From Bacteroides intestinalis DSM 17393 (GTDB lineage: Bacteria; Bacteroidota; Bacteroidia; Bacteroidales; Bacteroidaceae): DNA of 64,000 bases. The notes below the pieces were generated by a model that did not search any database, was not told the origin of the DNA, and saw only the letters and a list, made by a program, of their open reading frames with translations. This document shows positions 62,983 through 64,000 of the stretch, piece after piece. The translations under genes and the position numbers were made by a program. The stretch lies in NCBI RefSeq assembly GCF_000172175.1, contig NZ_ABJL02000007.1, forward strand, positions 496,001 through 560,000. Direction: 5' to 3'. Each line of letters starts with the position of its first letter. Position 1 is the first letter of the stretch.

Positions 62983-64000
62983 ATGATAAAAAGACTATTA
63001 TATATCATATATCTGGCATTCACAGCCCTTTTGTTCTCGTGCAGCAGTGATGTTGCCGACGAGCTACCCCTGCTTACCCGGGCGCAGCTTAGCATCAGTT
63101 TGGTGGACGATGGGGATGCAGACCGGCAGGAGGAGATAAAAACCATCCGGTTCGTCGTATTCAGTAACGCGTCCGGTGATGTGAAACTGAATGTGAATGA
63201 ACTCATCCGGTTGGATACTCCGGGCACGGCCACTGACATTACCGCACAGGTTCTCAAGGTGACTCCCGATGATGATATGATAGTTATGGTTGTTGCCAAC
63301 GAACCGCAGGGACTTACATATGCTCTCAACAGCGTCGCCAGTCCGTCGCAATTGCGAGAGATAAACTATAACATTGCTACCATACTGGACGGTGATGGCG
63401 AGATTGTTTCTACGACTGGGATGCCCATGACAGGCGTGATGCGGGGTATATCTGTAGTGCCCGATCAAACCAAGGCCGTAAAAATGGTTATTGAACGTGC
63501 CGTTGCCCGGGTAGATATATTTCTCGAAGCCATAGATGGTGGAGCGATGACCGGATATACTGCCGGCAGCACCAGTGTCACTTTGCACAATTTCACCCGT
63601 GACAGCTATTTTGTGATGGGAAACGAGGCGAATGGTACACGCGATAATGCTAATCCTTCGAAAAATTTCGGGAAAGTGAAGGGCAACGTACCGGACGGTG
63701 ACTTATTAACGGAAACCTGGACGGCGGCAACCTCGGAAATGTGGGCATATTCGTCTGCTACCGGAGCTAAGAACCGGAAACTGCTTAGTTCGTTCTATGT
63801 TGCCGAGCGCATGTTCAGACCGGACTATTCCGACCGGTTGGCTGTCAGCATGACCAACGTCCTGAAGGGACCTCCGGATGTCACCGGAGTAACTGGGATA
63901 GTGATAGAGACAATAACAAAGGTTGATGATAAAGGGACCCCAGTAGCACAACCTTTTACGGAAATACGGAGGAATAATGTGTATCAGATAACGGCCCGGG
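62983..64000 (+). CDS. Further fimbrial subunit lipoprotein, truncated by window end
   Basis: An open frame from ATG 62983 runs through the last base (339 codons, no stop). It starts with a lipoprotein signal ending in FSCSS (Cys at residue 20), then DELPLLTRAQLSISLVDDGD and IKTIRFVVFSNASGDV. This is the pattern of Mfa2/FimC-E-like minor or tip subunits of Bacteroides fimbriae. MVIERAVARVDIFLEA resembles the AKVDI/ARVDV strand common to these proteins. The 2-nt gap to the preceding gene indicates one operon. Codon use here and in the previous gene is richer in C and G at third positions than upstream. Confidence 0.75.
   Translation, partial: MIKRLLYIIYLAFTALLFSCSSDVADELPLLTRAQLSISLVDDGDADRQEEIKTIRFVVFSNASGDVKLNVNELIRLDTPGTATDITAQVLKVTPDDDMIVMVVANEPQGLTYALNSVASPSQLREINYNIATILDGDGEIVSTTGMPMTGVMRGISVVPDQTKAVKMVIERAVARVDIFLEAIDGGAMTGYTAGSTSVTLHNFTRDSYFVMGNEANGTRDNANPSKNFGKVKGNVPDGDLLTETWTAATSEMWAYSSATGAKNRKLLSSFYVAERMFRPDYSDRLAVSMTNVLKGPPDVTGVTGIVIETITKVDDKGTPVAQPFTEIRRNNVYQITAR

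Overview
The window reads as chromosomal DNA of a gut-type Bacteroides (phylum Bacteroidota). The evidence is SusC/SusD pairs, many lipoproteins ending in LASC/LSAC-type lipoboxes, repeated -7 boxes of the TAnnTTTG type with occasional TTTG -33 boxes, DUF6266 and DUF6377 proteins, a Mfa1/Mfa2-like fimbrial locus and S46 dipeptidyl peptidase. I cannot name the species. No rRNA, tRNA, CRISPR array, complete insertion sequence or prophage was seen.

Layout: (1) 1-9.97 kb, a polysaccharide utilisation locus: tail of an alpha/alpha-barrel glycosidase, SusC, SusD, two tandem GH43 enzymes and an unassigned 673-aa secreted protein, closed by a strong hairpin. (2) 10-17.5 kb, ybeY, a fused SpmA-SpmB-like membrane protein, a sialate O-acetylesterase-like enzyme, an orphan TPR sensor kinase, an AlkD-type DNA glycosylase and a DUF6266 protein. 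(3) 17.7-23.2 kb, a probable RiPP cassette of the CXXX-repeat class: a non-coding leader with its own promoter, nested helices and a U tract; an Ig/fibronectin-like surface lipoprotein; a peptide with 27 cysteines in four-residue steps behind a Tat-like lipoprotein signal; a radical SAM/SPASM maturase; a second SPASM-like maturase without the radical SAM cysteines; and a small accessory protein. (4) 23.1-29.9 kb, two gene remnants, then ruvB, a flippase, a DUF389 protein and a DPP7-type peptidase.

(5) 29.9-34.3 kb, a frameshifted outer-membrane receptor divergent from a TPR/HTH membrane regulator, followed by a perfect 34-bp inverted repeat built of octamers. (6) 34.4-38.7 kb, a peroxide-defence island (ahpF, ahpC, oxyR, dps). 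ahpC and dps share a nearly identical 53-nt upstream block, suggesting joint control by the OxyR encoded between them. (7) 38.75-50.4 kb, mostly housekeeping genes (DEAD helicase, tyrosine-phosphatase-like lipoprotein, sugar kinase plus SIS isomerase, M16 protease, phosphodiesterase, queH, DUF5009), interrupted by a collapsed AAA ATPase gene, its intact relative and a decayed DUF6266 gene.

(8) 50.4-57.3 kb, a DUF6377 regulator followed by GH30, GH5 and GH3 enzymes, a likely beta-glucan module without its own SusC/SusD. (9) 57.8-64 kb, a fimbrial operon (DUF3575, DUF3868/OmpA-like, Mfa1-like major subunit, Mfa2-like anchor, and a further subunit running off the end), with a long hairpin between the major and minor subunits.

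The most notable items are the CXXX-repeat cassette with its structured leader, the shared ahpC/dps promoter element, and the periodic intergenic repeats.
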